This document shows positions 8,378 to 15,862 of a DNA stretch of 64,000 nt, piece by piece. Each line of letters begins with the position of its first letter. Position 1 is the first letter of the stretch. The stretch lies in contig CAYJKN010000004.1 in assembly GCA_964371075.1 (NCBI GenBank), positions 310,001 to 374,000 of the forward strand, written 5' to 3'. The notes below the pieces were generated by a model. The model searched no databases. It saw nothing but the letters and a program-made list of their open reading frames with translations, and was not told the origin of the DNA. This DNA is from UTCHB3 sp964371075. GTDB taxonomy: Bacteria > Bacteroidota > Ignavibacteria > Ignavibacteriales > Ignavibacteriaceae. A program made the translations under genes and the position numbers.

Positions 8378-8391
8378 CATTTCGCTGTAAC
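8316..8391 (+). repeat. CTGTAAC(GC) direct repeats
   Basis: CTGTAACGC occurs at 8316-8324 and 8337-8345, spaced 21 bases (two helical turns) apart, and GCTGTAAC occurs again at 8384-8391. The helical spacing suggests a protein-binding array, possibly for an origin-binding protein. Confidence 0.6.
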
Positions 8392-8489
8392 TACCTTAAA
8401 AAACTTACAAATAACAAAAATGCTTTTTTAGCCAGCAAGTGTGCAAATGCACAGTTGAAGTGTGCACATTTTAAAAAAGAGGTACTTTT

Positions 8490-8816
8490 ATGCCAATAGT
8501 CATCAAAAAAAGAGTCGCTGAACCGATTTCACCGGTGTTTTTACCATCTCCACAGGTGGAACAGTCAAAAACTGTCATTTTAGACGATCAAAATTCAAAG
8601 ATCAAACCGTGGAATCAACAAAGCATCATCCCTTATTTAGAGTTCTGGGTGAGTGGTGAATTGATTGGTGCAAGTCACATTGAACCGGAAAATGAACCGG
8701 AAATTGTTGACCGTTTTTATACGAAATATGGTGTTGTAAATGGGAAGGTCAAAGAGAGAATTACAGATGAAAAAGCTCACTTATTATTCAACTGGGGATC
8801 GAGGCCGGCATGTTAG
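8490..8816 (+). CDS. hypothetical phage protein, 108 aa
   Basis: This is an unrecognised 108-aa protein that restarts coding after the repeat block. ATG 8490 is preceded by AGAGG nine bases upstream. The N-terminal 40 residues are proline- and lysine-rich and probably flexible. The rest (IIPYLEFWVSGELIGASHIEPENEPEIVDRFYTKYG) predicts a compact domain without a known motif. Its stop overlaps the start of the SNF2-like helicase (ATGTTAG), so the two are translationally coupled. It may be a partner of the helicase, but nothing in the sequence confirms it. Confidence 0.55.
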   Translation: MPIVIKKRVAEPISPVFLPSPQVEQSKTVILDDQNSKIKPWNQQSIIPYLEFWVSGELIGASHIEPENEPEIVDRFYTKYGVVNGKVKERITDEKAHLLFNWGSRPAC

Positions 8817-10129
8817 AATTCTTTAGTCATCAAAAAGAAATAATTACCAAGGCCGCCACTGTACTGACCAACCTTGGTATGGTATATCTTGCCCTTGAAA
8901 TGCGTCTTGGGAAGACTTTTATTGCCCTGGCATTGTGTCAGGTTCTTGAGGCAAAGAGTGTAGTGTTCTTGACAAAGAAAAAAGCGATGAGTTCTATTTT
9001 ATCTGACTATAAGACTACAGGGTACAAGTACCGGTTGCAGGTCATAAACTATGAAAGTGGACAGAAAGCAGACTTCACGAGTGTGGATATTTTAATTTTG
9101 GATGAGGCACATGTCTTGGGAACATATCCAAAGCCAAACGATAAAGCCCGGATGTTGCGTAAAGTGATGAAGGGGAACACAAAAACCCGGGTAATATTTT
9201 TAAGCGGCACACCGTCACCCGAATCATATTCACAGCTCTTCCATCAGTTCTGGAGTATTGCCAGGGGCCCTTGGAAAGAGTACATGAACTTTTACAAATG
9301 GGCGGGGAAGATTGACGCACCGAACTATGTTAAGGTTAAAACCAAAATTATCAATGGGTTGCATTTAAGGAACTACGACAAAGCGGATGAGATGAGAATA
9401 AAAGCTGACTTATCCAAGATCATGTTAACGATGGATCAGAAGACGGCCGGCTTTACAAATCACGAAATAAGAGAAGAGGTGATTGAGATTGATGGACCCG
9501 CCTATCTTGATGCGTATGAGATGATTCTGACAGAAGATAAATTTTACGAGCTTAAAGATGGAAGGACGATAGTTTGTGACACTGCTGTTAAGCTGATGCA
9601 AAAACTTCATCAACTCTGGAGCGGAACAATCCTTGTTGAGGGCGGTGATCAGAGGGTGGTGATGATGAGCGAGCACAAAGCAAGATACATAGCAGAGAAC
9701 TATGAGGGAATTAAGATTGCCGTGTACTATCTGTTTAGAGCTGAGGGTGATATGCTCCGTAAAGTGTTGGGAACACGTGTAACAGAGAGCCCGGAGGAGT
9801 TTAACGGGAGCACAGACAAAGTATTCATAAGTCAGATACAGAGCGGGAGCATGGGAGTAAACCTTTCAACAGCAGATATACTGATCTTTATGAACATTTC
9901 ATTTAGTGCCACACATTATTTTCAGGCGAGAGCTCGCACGGGAAGCCACACACGGACAAAGGAGCAGGTGATCCACTGGCTGTTTACCAAGGGAGGAATT
10001 GAGGGTAAGATACTGAAGGCGGTCATCAAGAAAAAGGATTATACCGTAAGATACTTTCGGAAGGATTATGGATTGACCCCTCCACCACATGAAGAAGTAA
10101 AAACATTGACAACGAGCACAGCATGTTAG
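8810..10129 (+). CDS. SNF2-like SF2 DNA translocase/helicase
   Basis: This 439-aa protein has the motifs of Swi2/Snf2 ATPases in order: Q-like SHQKE at residues 6-10, Walker A LEMRLGKT (29-36), Walker B LILDEAH (95-101), motif III LSGTPSPE (131-138), and a C-terminal RecA lobe with GSMGVNLSTAD and Q-A-R-A-R-T-G (motifs V and VI, roughly 355-385). The ATPase core is complete but there is no extra targeting domain, which is usual for phage SNF2 helicases. It overlaps the gene before it and the VRR-NUC nuclease after it, each via an ATGTTAG junction. Phage pairs of SNF2 ATPase and VRR-NUC probably act on branched DNA during replication or packaging. That functional link comes from genome context, not direct proof. 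Confidence 0.85.
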   Translation: MLEFFSHQKEIITKAATVLTNLGMVYLALEMRLGKTFIALALCQVLEAKSVVFLTKKKAMSSILSDYKTTGYKYRLQVINYESGQKADFTSVDILILDEAHVLGTYPKPNDKARMLRKVMKGNTKTRVIFLSGTPSPESYSQLFHQFWSIARGPWKEYMNFYKWAGKIDAPNYVKVKTKIINGLHLRNYDKADEMRIKADLSKIMLTMDQKTAGFTNHEIREEVIEIDGPAYLDAYEMILTEDKFYELKDGRTIVCDTAVKLMQKLHQLWSGTILVEGGDQRVVMMSEHKARYIAENYEGIKIAVYYLFRAEGDMLRKVLGTRVTESPEEFNGSTDKVFISQIQSGSMGVNLSTADILIFMNISFSATHYFQARARTGSHTRTKEQVIHWLFTKGGIEGKILKAVIKKKDYTVRYFRKDYGLTPPPHEEVKTLTTSTAC

Positions 10130-10413
10130 AAAAAGAGTTGCAGGCCAAATGTTTACGATACCTTAAAACCATCAAGGCATGGAGTGTTAAAACGATAGCA
10201 AGTAACAGGGCCGGTGTTCCTGACATCCTTGCATGTATCAATGGGAAATTCATAGCCTTCGAAATAAAACGCAAAGGTGAGAGTGTAACCCCTCTTCAGG
10301 CTTACAACGGTAGAGAGATTAGAACAGCAGGGGGAGAGTGGTTTATGATCGACGACTACGAGAAATTCAAACAAACAATCAATTCAATCAAAGGAGTCAA
10401 TAATGTTAATTAA
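10123..10413 (+). CDS. VRR-NUC domain nuclease
   Basis: This 96-aa protein is essentially a single VRR-NUC (PD-(D/E)XK superfamily) domain. The catalytic residues are visible: an N-terminal helix with E3/Q7, RAGVPDIL (D34), FEIKRKG (E47-x-K49) and TPLQ (Q59). Stand-alone VRR-NUC proteins of phages cut branched DNA, acting like Holliday-junction resolvases. Its start overlaps the SNF2-like helicase stop and its end overlaps the next gene, so it is made together with the helicase. Placed just before the packaging genes, it could resolve branched concatemers so that terminase can fill heads. Confidence 0.88.
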   Translation: MLEKELQAKCLRYLKTIKAWSVKTIASNRAGVPDILACINGKFIAFEIKRKGESVTPLQAYNGREIRTAGGEWFMIDDYEKFKQTINSIKGVNNVN

Positions 10414-10855
10414 GTCATTCAAGTTCAACAGCCAGTATTTTCCTGTAGTCACCTTCATCAGTGATTCAGATCCCGACGCTGAGAAGACAATGAGGATAGG
10501 AAGAAACGCGGCAAAGCAAATTGCAGAAAAGTTTGAGGAAGTGAAGGAGTTCGTCTATACACTTTTTGGATTTTCACTGATGGACACAATGATGAAGAAT
10601 CGGTTGATGATGACCGGTGTTAAGTTCAAGTACGACAAGGCCGGTGACATTGAAAGTGTACAGTTCGAAGGGTTGATCGGTGTGCCGGACAGATCGTATC
10701 GTGTGAAGGTCCAGACTGATTCAATTTTGTTAAGGATTGAACATCCAACATTCAAAGACAATGTCTATAACATTCACAAAGAGATCGAAGTATGGATAAT
10801 AGCTTGGGATAAGATGACGCAGAACCCATTAACCTTATTTGATGAGGTTGCATAG
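10403..10855 (+). CDS. hypothetical phage protein, 150 aa
   Basis: This is an unrecognised protein overlapping the VRR-NUC gene by 11 bases, with a stop sharing one base with the GTG of the next gene. The sequence is mixed: an N-terminal beta segment, a helical section (AEKFEEVKEFVYTLFGF), then beta strands ending in a tryptophan-containing stretch (EVWIIAWDKM). No metal ligands, catalytic motif or membrane segment stands out. It sits between the junction nuclease and the packaging genes. Nothing allows a function call. Confidence 0.5.
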   Translation: MLIKSFKFNSQYFPVVTFISDSDPDAEKTMRIGRNAAKQIAEKFEEVKEFVYTLFGFSLMDTMMKNRLMMTGVKFKYDKAGDIESVQFEGLIGVPDRSYRVKVQTDSILLRIEHPTFKDNVYNIHKEIEVWIIAWDKMTQNPLTLFDEVA

Positions 10856-11115
10856 TGCAGGTAAGCGATCATGAGTTAAGTACCGCCGGTGATCAGTTGA
10901 TTACTGGCCTTTATAAGCGAATGAAGAAACATGGCAAAGAGCAACATACCTCCGTACTTGAGACTGTGGCAGTGTGTCAACTTGAACTGAATGAAATCTA
11001 TGATGCCATACAAAAAAGGCATGATAGACAATTAATCGCAAATGAGCTGATGGACCTTGCTGTTGCCGCAATTTGGGGCTATTTGTCATTGAAAGAAACG
11101 GATTCAAAGTGGTAA
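10855..11115 (+). CDS. possible MazG-like NTP pyrophosphohydrolase domain protein
   Basis: This 86-aa protein starts with GTG (TAGTG overlap with the previous stop). It is all-helical by inspection and contains ELNE and, 16 residues later, ELMD. This fits the ExxE-(12-28)-ExxD metal-binding pattern of the MazG/all-alpha NTP pyrophosphatase superfamily, although the leading double E of classic MazG is missing. Phage MazG-like proteins hydrolyse nucleotides or alarmones during infection. Because the motif is short, this remains a tentative call; it could simply be a small helical phage protein. It ends the early operon, followed by a palindrome and a terminator. Confidence 0.4.
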   Translation: MQVSDHELSTAGDQLITGLYKRMKKHGKEQHTSVLETVAVCQLELNEIYDAIQKRHDRQLIANELMDLAVAAIWGYLSLKETDSKW

Positions 11116-11121
11116 CACGCT

Positions 11122-11135
11122 TCACCCCTGGGTGA
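11122..11135. promoter_or_regulatory. 14-bp palindrome upstream of packaging genes
   Basis: TCACCCCTGGGTGA has perfect 6-base arms with a 2-base centre. It lies in the short intergenic gap just before the terminator and the terminase genes. It could be an operator or part of a packaging site, but no other evidence supports either. Confidence 0.35.
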
Positions 11136-11145
11136 TGAAAAGGGC

Positions 11146-11170
11146 ATCCTGAAAAAATTCAGGATTTTTA
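11146..11170 (+). terminator. intrinsic terminator ending the early operon
   Basis: The stem ATCCTGAA / TTCAGGAT with a 4-A loop is followed by TTTTTATT. The same stem recurs at 15742-15761, so it is a re-used phage terminator module. It separates DNA-metabolism genes from the packaging block. Confidence 0.75.
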
Positions 11171-11180
11171 TTCAACGGTA

Positions 11181-11414
11181 ATGAAATACTATTGCAACAT
11201 GACAAATGAATTAATTCTTGATATGCTTGAGGTTCTTAGCAGGCATGGAGTGGTGTCACCACTTGCATATCGAAACGAAAAGATAAAGATAGAGTACAAA
11301 GTGCTTCGTACGGAGGGCATTAAGGGGAGGGAAGCCCGTGAGATGCTCGCTGATCGAAACAACATAGACATGAAAACGGTAGAGACAATACTTTACACAA
11401 AGAAGAAAGATTAG
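11181..11414 (+). CDS. small HTH-like phage protein
   Basis: This 77-aa protein is the first gene after the early terminator. Its core GREAREMLADRNNIDMKTVE then ILYTKKK predicts a helix-turn-helix and parallels the C-terminus of the protein at 754-1008. Small HTH proteins of this type commonly precede terminase small subunits and may regulate or assist packaging. The start is uncertain: ATG 11181 and an internal ATG at residue 7 are both possible, and neither has a strong ribosome-binding site. It ends one base before the terminase small subunit gene. Confidence 0.5.
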   Translation: MKYYCNMTNELILDMLEVLSRHGVVSPLAYRNEKIKIEYKVLRTEGIKGREAREMLADRNNIDMKTVETILYTKKKD

Positions 11415-11415
11415 A

Positions 11416-11910
11416 ATGGAAAAACAAAGTCAGAAAGATCCAAATTGGTTAAGGATCGCAACGATTGTTGAGATGATACTTGAGAATCCTGACTATCTGG
11501 AGGGTAAGAACCTTAAAGAGCTGATTGTAGAGATCAAAAACAAATATTCGGTCGGTCAAAGGCAGGCATACCGGTATTTGAAAAGTGCTAATCAGAAGGT
11601 TCTCGATATAAAACTGCGCGATACGGAAAAAAACCTTGATCGGGCTTTGATAGATCGTGAATACCTCTTACGAAAGGCCAAAACTGCCAACGATAACAAG
11701 TTGCTGCTTGAGGTAATGAAAGATCGTGACCGTCTTCTTGGGTTGTACATCGAGCGAAGCAAAACAGACATTTCATTCCGTCAGGTTGAGATGGGAAATT
11801 TCACTGATCACGGCCTTGAGAGGTTGGCAAGAGGTGAGGACATAGCCGATGTAATGCAAGATCCACTAAGCTATAAGCTGATAAATGTTGCACCTCCGGG
11901 CGAAGGCTGA
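11416..11910 (+). CDS. terminase small subunit (putative)
   Basis: This 164-aa protein has an N-terminal helix-turn-helix-like segment (LIVEIKNKYSVGQRQAYRYLKSA) followed by a long coiled-coil-like stretch (residues ~65-120) and a short C-terminal tail. That layout of DNA-binding domain plus oligomerisation helices is typical of terminase small subunits. The position directly upstream of, and overlapping by 26 bases, the large terminase strongly supports the call. It would recognise the phage packaging site and load the large subunit. No direct sequence motif is diagnostic, so the assignment leans on context. Confidence 0.7.
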   Translation: MEKQSQKDPNWLRIATIVEMILENPDYLEGKNLKELIVEIKNKYSVGQRQAYRYLKSANQKVLDIKLRDTEKNLDRALIDREYLLRKAKTANDNKLLLEVMKDRDRLLGLYIERSKTDISFRQVEMGNFTDHGLERLARGEDIADVMQDPLSYKLINVAPPGEG

Positions 11911-13402
11911 ACTTGAACTGCGAAAACGCAGGGCTGAAAGGTATGGTGAATATTCAAGTAGATTAGATTGGTGGCGCAATAACCCGCTTGATTTCTTCGT
12001 TGAAAGGCTGGGAATCAGGCGGGAAACGATAGACTGGGCGGTACTTCCAAACTACACGGATCATAAGTGGGATGGTACTGAAAACCCATTGGCACTGACT
12101 TGTGAGAAACTTGCACAAAACAAGTGGGTTGGTGTTGAAAGTGCAACAGGGACGGGAAAAACATACCTTGGTGCTCTTGTAGTGTTTTGGTTCCTCGAAT
12201 GTTGGGAGAACAGTTTTGTCGTGACAACAGCACCGAAGCAAGATCAGCTTGAGTTGAATATATGGAAGTGGGTTGAGTACCTCCATCCAAAGTTTGCAAG
12301 AGGAGCCCTAACATCATTACGATTGAACATGGTTGAAAAGAAAGACTTCTGGATGGCAACAGGATTTGTAGCGGGTGTGAACGCAAATGAGCAAAGTACG
12401 ACTCGCGCCCAGGGCTTTCATGCTGAACATATGCTTATAATTTTAGAAGAGACTCCCGGCATTCCGTTACCAACGATAAACGCATTTCAGAACACTTGTT
12501 CAAGTCCTCACAACTTAATTCTCGCATTCGGGAACCCGGACCATCAATTGGACAACCTCCATACATTCTGTAAACAGGAAGGAGTGGAGCATATCAGGAT
12601 AAGCGCGTATGATCATCCGAATGTTGTTTTGAACGACCCTAATTTTATTCCTGGTGCAACATCACGGATGGGTATAGATAGGATCATAAATAAGTTTGGT
12701 GTTGAGAGTCCCTTAGCGCTGTCTCGTACCCGTGGAATTTCACCGGCACAGGCGATAGATGCCTTGATAAAGGTTGAATGGTGCCTGAAGGCTGTTGAAA
12801 AGTTCGATAGAACAAAAATACATGACGGAGAGAAGGCCTTGGGTGTAGATGTGGCGAATAGTGAGGCCGGTGACAAAGCATCGATGGCGTGGGGTATTGG
12901 TGTTATATGCACAAAAATAGAAGATTTCAGGTGTCCTGATTCAAATCAATTGGGCCACATGGTATTTAGGATATTGAAAGAAGAAAACATATCGACAAAA
13001 CGCCTTGGGATTGATGGAGTTGGAGTTGGGGCAGGCACTGTAAATACTTTGCGCGAGTATGGACTTAGGGATAAAAGAATTAATCTGCAAGGTGGAGCTT
13101 CACCGGTGAAAACTGGAAAAGAAGAAAAATACAACAATTTCAGGACACAAATGTGGTGGCAAGCCCGGGAAGATTTAAGGAACGGTGAGGTTGGAATGCC
13201 CAACGACACTGAATTGATTGCCGATTTGACAGCTCCCAAATTTGAGACACAGAACGGAAAGATTGTTGTTGAATCGAAGGAGTTTATTAAGAAAAGATTA
13301 GGCAGATCCCCTAACAAGGGCGATGCTTTTGTGTATTGGAACTGGGTGAGGGTTGACCGTAACGCAAGGTCAGCTTTAAGAGCAACAAATTCATTAATGT
13401 AA
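11885..13402 (+). CDS. terL: terminase large subunit
   Basis: This 505-aa protein has both enzymatic halves of TerL. The ATPase shows Walker A ESATGTGKT (85-93) and a Walker B-like strand MLIILEET (183-190), in which the usual D-E pair is E-E. The nuclease domain begins with LGVDVANSEAGDK (first catalytic Asp at about 322), the RNase H-like fold that cuts concatemeric DNA. A further acidic segment lies near SPNKGDAFVY at the end. ATG 11885 is inside the end of the small subunit gene, which makes the proteins translationally coupled. It is the packaging motor and headful/site-specific cutter of the phage. Length fits the family, and no truncation is seen. Confidence 0.93.
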   Translation: MLHLRAKAELELRKRRAERYGEYSSRLDWWRNNPLDFFVERLGIRRETIDWAVLPNYTDHKWDGTENPLALTCEKLAQNKWVGVESATGTGKTYLGALVVFWFLECWENSFVVTTAPKQDQLELNIWKWVEYLHPKFARGALTSLRLNMVEKKDFWMATGFVAGVNANEQSTTRAQGFHAEHMLIILEETPGIPLPTINAFQNTCSSPHNLILAFGNPDHQLDNLHTFCKQEGVEHIRISAYDHPNVVLNDPNFIPGATSRMGIDRIINKFGVESPLALSRTRGISPAQAIDALIKVEWCLKAVEKFDRTKIHDGEKALGVDVANSEAGDKASMAWGIGVICTKIEDFRCPDSNQLGHMVFRILKEENISTKRLGIDGVGVGAGTVNTLREYGLRDKRINLQGGASPVKTGKEEKYNNFRTQMWWQAREDLRNGEVGMPNDTELIADLTAPKFETQNGKIVVESKEFIKKRLGRSPNKGDAFVYWNWVRVDRNARSALRATNSLM

Positions 13403-13412
13403 AGGAAGAACG

Positions 13413-14801
13413 ATGACCACGCAACAAGCAATTGAACTAATAAAAAGTGGCAGAAACGAAGTAACATCAACAATCATAAAAGATCTATTATCAGACCATG
13501 CATCACTGAGGGAGTACATGATCAAAAGATTCAATGAGTATGCCGGTGAAGTTGAAATAACTAAAAGAGTATTTGAGAATCCAAACAAGGTCAACAAAAA
13601 GCTCGCAAACGATTTCCGGGGTGAGATCGTTGACTCTATTGTCGGTTATCTCTTTGGCGTTCCAATTCGATGGACAATCAACTCAAAGAACTACAGTGAG
13701 ACGGAAATTGAGAAGATCAACGAATATGTAGATGATTTCTTAACCCGCAATGATGTCGCTGATCTTGATTCAACCACCGGTGAATATGCTGCTATATGTG
13801 GCAGAGCTGTTCGTCTTCTTTGGGTAGATAAACAAGGCACAGAGAGAGTAATGAACATTGCACCTTGGGAGGCTATTTTGATCGAAGATGCAACCGTGGA
13901 AGATGTTGTTTACGCTATTATCTACTACGATATTACGGATGTTGATAGCAATCTTAACAAAACGACTCGAAAAGTCGTGGAGTGGTACGATAACAAGACA
14001 GTAACTTACTACACTGAAAATGCTTCTGGTGAATTTATTCTGGACCGTTCGTATGCGATTAATCCAGCACCCCATTTATTTGATTTTGTCCCTGTGGTTC
14101 CATTCTACAACTCTAATTTGAAGACAAGCGATTTTGAAAAGGTTGCTTCGTTGGTCGATGCCTACGATTGTACGCTTAGCGATGTTCAAAACGAGATTGA
14201 AGAGTTCCGCCTTGCCTATCTTGCCTTCTTTGGTGTGGAACCGACACAGGAAGCAATAACCGCGGCAAAAAAATCAGGTGCGTTTGGTATGGATGTGGGT
14301 GATGACATCAGGTTTATTACCAAAAACTTGAATGTTGAAGCCATTAAAGATCATAAAGATACGCTTAAGGATAACATTTATCATTTCTCAAAAACAGTTG
14401 ATATGAGTGATGAAAAATTCTCTGGGGGTACTCAAAGCGGTGAGAGTCGGAAGTGGAAATTACATCCATTCGAAAACAGGGCCATCACCAAAGAGAGGAA
14501 ATTTACCAAGGGATTAAGACAGATGGTTAAGGTGTTAACTTCTGCATGGGCAAAAAAAGGATTGAGTTTAAAGCCGGAGCATGTGAAGTTTATTTTTACC
14601 CGGAATCTTCCTGTTGATCAGTCGTACATGGCTGACATCGCTGTTAAGTTGAAGGGGATAGCATCAGACGAAACCACTCTCGGATTTGTTCCGGGTGTTA
14701 CGGACCCTAAAGCAGAGATGGAGAAGATTAAACAAGAGAACGAAGATCGTTATGCGGCTGATCCGGTGATGTTAAACAGCATCGATGCGAGCAGTGAATG
14801 A
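13413..14801 (+). CDS. portal protein (SPP1 gp6-like)
   Basis: This 462-aa protein follows the terminase after 10 bases with an AAGGAAG ribosome-binding site. It matches SPP1 gp6-type portals. It has an early YAGEVEITKRVFENPNKV segment, RGEIVDSIVGYLFGVPIRW, a central core with SGGTQSGESRKWKLHPFENRA, and a long helical region ending in a disordered tail. The portal forms the dodecameric ring at one head vertex through which terminase pumps DNA. Its stop overlaps the head morphogenesis gene (ATGA), the standard portal-gp7 order. Assignment rests on these motif patterns and synteny. Confidence 0.88.
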   Translation: MTTQQAIELIKSGRNEVTSTIIKDLLSDHASLREYMIKRFNEYAGEVEITKRVFENPNKVNKKLANDFRGEIVDSIVGYLFGVPIRWTINSKNYSETEIEKINEYVDDFLTRNDVADLDSTTGEYAAICGRAVRLLWVDKQGTERVMNIAPWEAILIEDATVEDVVYAIIYYDITDVDSNLNKTTRKVVEWYDNKTVTYYTENASGEFILDRSYAINPAPHLFDFVPVVPFYNSNLKTSDFEKVASLVDAYDCTLSDVQNEIEEFRLAYLAFFGVEPTQEAITAAKKSGAFGMDVGDDIRFITKNLNVEAIKDHKDTLKDNIYHFSKTVDMSDEKFSGGTQSGESRKWKLHPFENRAITKERKFTKGLRQMVKVLTSAWAKKGLSLKPEHVKFIFTRNLPVDQSYMADIAVKLKGIASDETTLGFVPGVTDPKAEMEKIKQENEDRYAADPVMLNSIDASSE

Positions 14802-15727
14802 CTGACCGGGAAATAAATGAAAGGATAGTGAGATATCTTCAGAAGGGAGATAAAACGCTTGACGAACTGATGGTCGGCTATGAAGAAAGGATTGTGAAGG
14901 CGTATGCAAGTGCTCTAAAGGGCATCAAGAGAGATATTGTCGCAATGTATGAAAAGTATGGTGATGATGTGAGTTATAAGGACATGGTGTCGTATCAACG
15001 GCTCTCGAACCTTGAAACACAGATCAAAAATACAATCACTGAGCTAAAAGGACAGAATAACAAATCGATTAATAAGGCACTTACGACATTCGCTGAGGAG
15101 TCTTACAATGCAACCGGTTATGCTATTGAGGAAGGAATTAAAACTTCTTTAGGATTAGGATTGATCGACAAAAAAGTAATCGATTCGATGTTGATCAATC
15201 CGCTCGACCGTGTCACCTGGAGCGAACGACTTGCCACAAATGCGGATGTTTATGTGACCCAAATAAAAAGCGAACTCGCGCGAGGGTTAATTCAGGGTGA
15301 GGGATATTCCAAGATCGCAAAGAAGATCACGGAGCAAACAAAACTTTCCGCAGATAAAACAATTCGAATAATCAGAACCGAAGGGCATCGAGTCCAGAGC
15401 ACAGCAAGACTAATTCAGACTGAAAAGGCAAAAGGAGCTGCAGAACGGTTAGGAATGAAGCTAAAGAAAATATGGGTTGCAACAAACGACGATCGTACCC
15501 GGGATAGACATGCGGAGATGGATGGAGTGGAAGCAGATGATGACGGCGTTTTTACTTTACCGGATGGAGTCACTACTGATGGACCCGGATTAAGCGGAGT
15601 GGCTGAGCATGATATAAATTGCAGATGCACAGTGAGAACTGAATTTGTTGATATACCGCAGGATGTAAGTGGCGGGGCTGATGACACTGAAGATCAGAGT
15701 TACGAAAAATGGAAGTCCTCAAAATAG
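14798..15727 (+). CDS. SPP1 gp7-like phage head morphogenesis protein
   Basis: The C-terminal part of this 309-aa protein has the head-morphogenesis (gp7/Mu gpF) signature: IRTEGHRVQSTARLIQ, then WVATNDDRTRDRHAEMDGV and finally HDINCRCTVR. The N-terminal 140 residues are helical. It overlaps the portal gene by 4 bases. Members of the family bind the portal and are packaged in the head; SPP1 gp7 affects DNA ejection. The conserved H and C-x-C residues could bind metal. The length is typical and the family call is secure. Confidence 0.9.
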   Translation: MTDREINERIVRYLQKGDKTLDELMVGYEERIVKAYASALKGIKRDIVAMYEKYGDDVSYKDMVSYQRLSNLETQIKNTITELKGQNNKSINKALTTFAEESYNATGYAIEEGIKTSLGLGLIDKKVIDSMLINPLDRVTWSERLATNADVYVTQIKSELARGLIQGEGYSKIAKKITEQTKLSADKTIRIIRTEGHRVQSTARLIQTEKAKGAAERLGMKLKKIWVATNDDRTRDRHAEMDGVEADDDGVFTLPDGVTTDGPGLSGVAEHDINCRCTVRTEFVDIPQDVSGGADDTEDQSYEKWKSSK

Positions 15728-15741
15728 GGCATTTTTTGAGT

Positions 15742-15767
15742 ATCCTGAAAAAGTTCAGGATGTTTTT
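15742..15767 (+). terminator. intrinsic terminator-like hairpin
   Basis: The stem ATCCTGAA / TTCAGGAT with an AAAG loop is followed by GTTTTTG. Its arms are identical to those of the terminator at 11146. It probably attenuates rather than ends transcription, because essential head genes follow with no clear new promoter. Confidence 0.65.
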
Positions 15768-15862
15768 GAATTAAAAGAGTATTACTATAACCAAAAGAAA
15801 TTTTGAAAATGTTGAACTGCTGAGGAGATGAGACTCGCAGGGCACACAAAAAGGAGTATGTA

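Larger units (their letters stand above)
8147..8471. other. candidate phage replication origin (nested inverted repeats plus AT-rich core)
   Basis: This 325-base stretch between the PrimPol-helicase and the next convincing gene holds two nested perfect inverted repeats built from CTGTGCA/TGCACAG units, three CTGTAAC direct repeats and an asymmetric AT-rich core. The combination of iterons, a palindromic frame and an unwinding-like element next to a primase-helicase is what an origin looks like. The region does not look coding: the only long frame through it is cysteine-rich because the repeats are translated. Function as an origin is inferred. Confidence 0.6.
8147..8471. repeat. 35-bp perfect inverted repeat pair (8147-8181 and 8437-8471)
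   Basis: Bases 8147-8181 are the exact reverse complement of 8437-8471. Each arm contains GTGCACAC (with the palindrome GTGCAC), an ACTGTGCA unit and a TTTGCACACTT unit. The 255-base spacer means this is not a terminator; it could pair as a cruciform or offer two opposed arrays of binding sites. Confidence 0.92.

Noticed and set aside
8143..8499. 118-codon cysteine-rich frame after the primase
   Set aside because: It is a by-product of the inverted repeats and iterons; the protein shows no domain and the region looks like an origin.
12946..13473. 175-codon minus-strand frame across the terminase/portal junction
   Set aside because: It is antisense to conserved terminase and portal segments and has no independent support.
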